NCBI GenBank assembly: GCA_965228545.1
Contig: OZ245822.1
Coordinates: 3,286,001 to 3,350,000, forward strand
Reading direction: 5' to 3'
DNA length: 64,000 nt
Origin: HXMU1420-13 sp965228545
GTDB taxonomy: Bacteria; Bacteroidota; Rhodothermia; Balneolales; Balneolaceae
Positions 63,079 through 64,000 of this stretch are shown piece after piece. A program made the position numbers and the translations under genes. Positions within the stretch are counted from its first letter, which is position 1, and each line of letters begins with the position of its first letter. A model generated the notes under the pieces. The model did not search any database. It saw only the letters and a list, made by a program, of their open reading frames with translations, and had not been told where the DNA came from.

Positions 63079-63534
63079 CTAATCTTCTGAGATAGTAATA
63101 GTTGTATTTCCATCAATTCGGATCAGGTTGCAGTCGTCAGCAATTACCTTATAGTTCTCTTTAAATGATTTCCCGTTGTAACTTCCCGAAACTTCAATGA
63201 TATCACCATTTGAGAGATCACCTTCATCTAAATCGGTTTCGATATTTAATGAAGTAACAATTACGTAGTATCCGCTTTCGGGTGTAAGTTCCGTATTTTT
63301 AATCTCCCGAATACATGCCGATTTTCGATCTTCGTCTTCTATACTTTCACAAATAGGGATTCCTGTACGTTTGTTAACAATGCTTAAATCTTCAATTTCT
63401 ACCCCTTCTCCTGTAGCGTCTACAACCCGAATAGTGCCTCTAACTAGTTCATCCGTGCAAAGTTTATTGCAATTAAACGTCGCAAAGCATGAAAATAAAA
63501 GGATTGTAGTTACTTTCTTATTCAACATTTTCAT
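63079..63534 (-). CDS. Small lipoprotein or secreted protein of unknown function
   Basis: 151 aa with a signal sequence MKMLNKKVTTILLFSCFATFNC that may end in a lipobox-like Cys. The mature part is beta-rich, with four further cysteines (C26, and in ICES, SACIRE, DDCNL). No family recognised. It converges with the thioredoxin-like gene across 8 bases. Confidence 0.6.
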   Translation of the reverse strand: MKMLNKKVTTILLFSCFATFNCNKLCTDELVRGTIRVVDATGEGVEIEDLSIVNKRTGIPICESIEDEDRKSACIREIKNTELTPESGYYVIVTSLNIETDLDEGDLSNGDIIEVSGSYNGKSFKENYKVIADDCNLIRIDGNTTITISED

Positions 63535-63642
63535 TGTTCATGGCAAGTTAAAGGATTAACGTTGCATGGATCAACAATTATTATGGTATCATCGATATCC
63601 CACTAATCAAACTAACAAAAGTACTGAGATAATATCTAGGTC

Positions 63643-64000
63643 TTATTTTACCAACAGCATCCGGCTAGTAATTGATTGAGCTGGTGTAACCAATCGATAA
63701 AAATACACTCCCGATGGATAATTTGATGCATCCCAGGTTAATGAATGTGAACCTGATGCATAGGTTCCCGATGCTACAATGGAAAGTTTATTACCAATCA
63801 CATCATAAACTGCCAATTCAATTTCCGTAGCTTGATTAAGCTCGAATTGAATGTTCGTGGATGGATTAAACGGATTTGGATAATTTTGATGAAGCACAAC
63901 CGAGTTTGGTAGAGTATTATCCGTCTCACTTGAAGTCTCGAGTTTTTCGAGCTCTGCTTCGATGGCTGCTTTTACTTCATCAACATCGTTATCAACCTGA
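63643..64000 (-). CDS. C-terminus of a T9SS-secreted protein (type A sorting domain), 5' end outside window
   Basis: The frame is open to the right edge, giving 119 residues. After an acidic linker (EVKAAIEAELEKLE) comes LPNSVVLHQNYPNPFNPSTN, then the Ig-like sorting domain with VYDVIGNKLS, WDASNYPSGVYFYRL and a C-terminal MLLVK. This is the type A sorting domain of type IX secretion cargo in Balneolota, Rhodothermota and relatives. The cargo domain is not visible. Confidence 0.92.
   Translation of the reverse strand, partial: QVDNDVDEVKAAIEAELEKLETSSETDNTLPNSVVLHQNYPNPFNPSTNIQFELNQATEIELAVYDVIGNKLSIVASGTYASGSHSLTWDASNYPSGVYFYRLVTPAQSITSRMLLVK

Overview
The window looks like chromosome from a member of the Balneolaceae (phylum Balneolota, next to Bacteroidota). 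The evidence is a C-terminal type IX secretion sorting domain at the right edge, a SusC/SusD pair with an ECF sigma and FecR anti-sigma factor, DUF5916 and DUF5117-type exported proteins, frequent TTG/GTG starts, an AT-leaning composition and a TAnnTTTG-type -7 element before gltX. The genus assignment is inference. No rRNA, tRNA or CRISPR array was seen.

Layout. 1-8346 is a tightly packed plus-strand housekeeping block: the end of a four-helix-bundle protein, a tiny membrane peptide, priA, a GCS2-like/CBS protein coupled to an AstE-like hydrolase, scpB, an rRNA pseudouridine synthase and an alpha/beta hydrolase. 8347-12201 is an insertion-like island. It holds an HExxH lipoprotein gene cut by an IS256-family element with an exact 8-bp target duplication, plus a small exported partner, and it is closed by a second copy of the last 12 codons of the alpha/beta hydrolase. 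12539-19367 carries two large exported proteins and a sterol-desaturase-like enzyme. 19400-21950 is a second accessory patch: a stray IS end, an alpha/beta hydrolase, an attC-like hairpin and a Fic gene with a nested palindromic operator. 21953-31222 is mostly minus strand: ADH/SDR pair, DUF5916 protein, serine hydrolase, NMT1/THI5-like protein, a decayed ATPase and an SSS symporter with a broken small partner gene.

31867-47073 is a polysaccharide-utilisation-like locus: exported PIG-L deacetylase, ECF sigma, FecR, SusC with STN domain, SusD, second exported PIG-L deacetylase, FucP-like MFS permease, ROK kinase, PcRGLX/PL26-like exported enzyme and an SLC13-type carboxylate transporter. The gene content suggests capture, deacetylation, cleavage, import and phosphorylation of an acetylated glycan; the substrate is not known.

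47085-56435 returns to housekeeping (WbqC-like, gltX, PBP4-type dacB, nhaC, NRDE protein, PP2C phosphatase), broken by a 0.7-kb higher-order array of palindromic repeats. 56451-63070 is an iron module: thioredoxin-like protein, DtxR-family regulator, feoA with feoB split into separate GTPase and channel genes, and a divergent TonB-dependent receptor with a second thioredoxin-like protein. Two near-identical 16-bp dyads in the feoA/receptor divergent promoter fit DtxR-type operators. The right edge has a lipoprotein and the 3' end of a T9SS-secreted protein.
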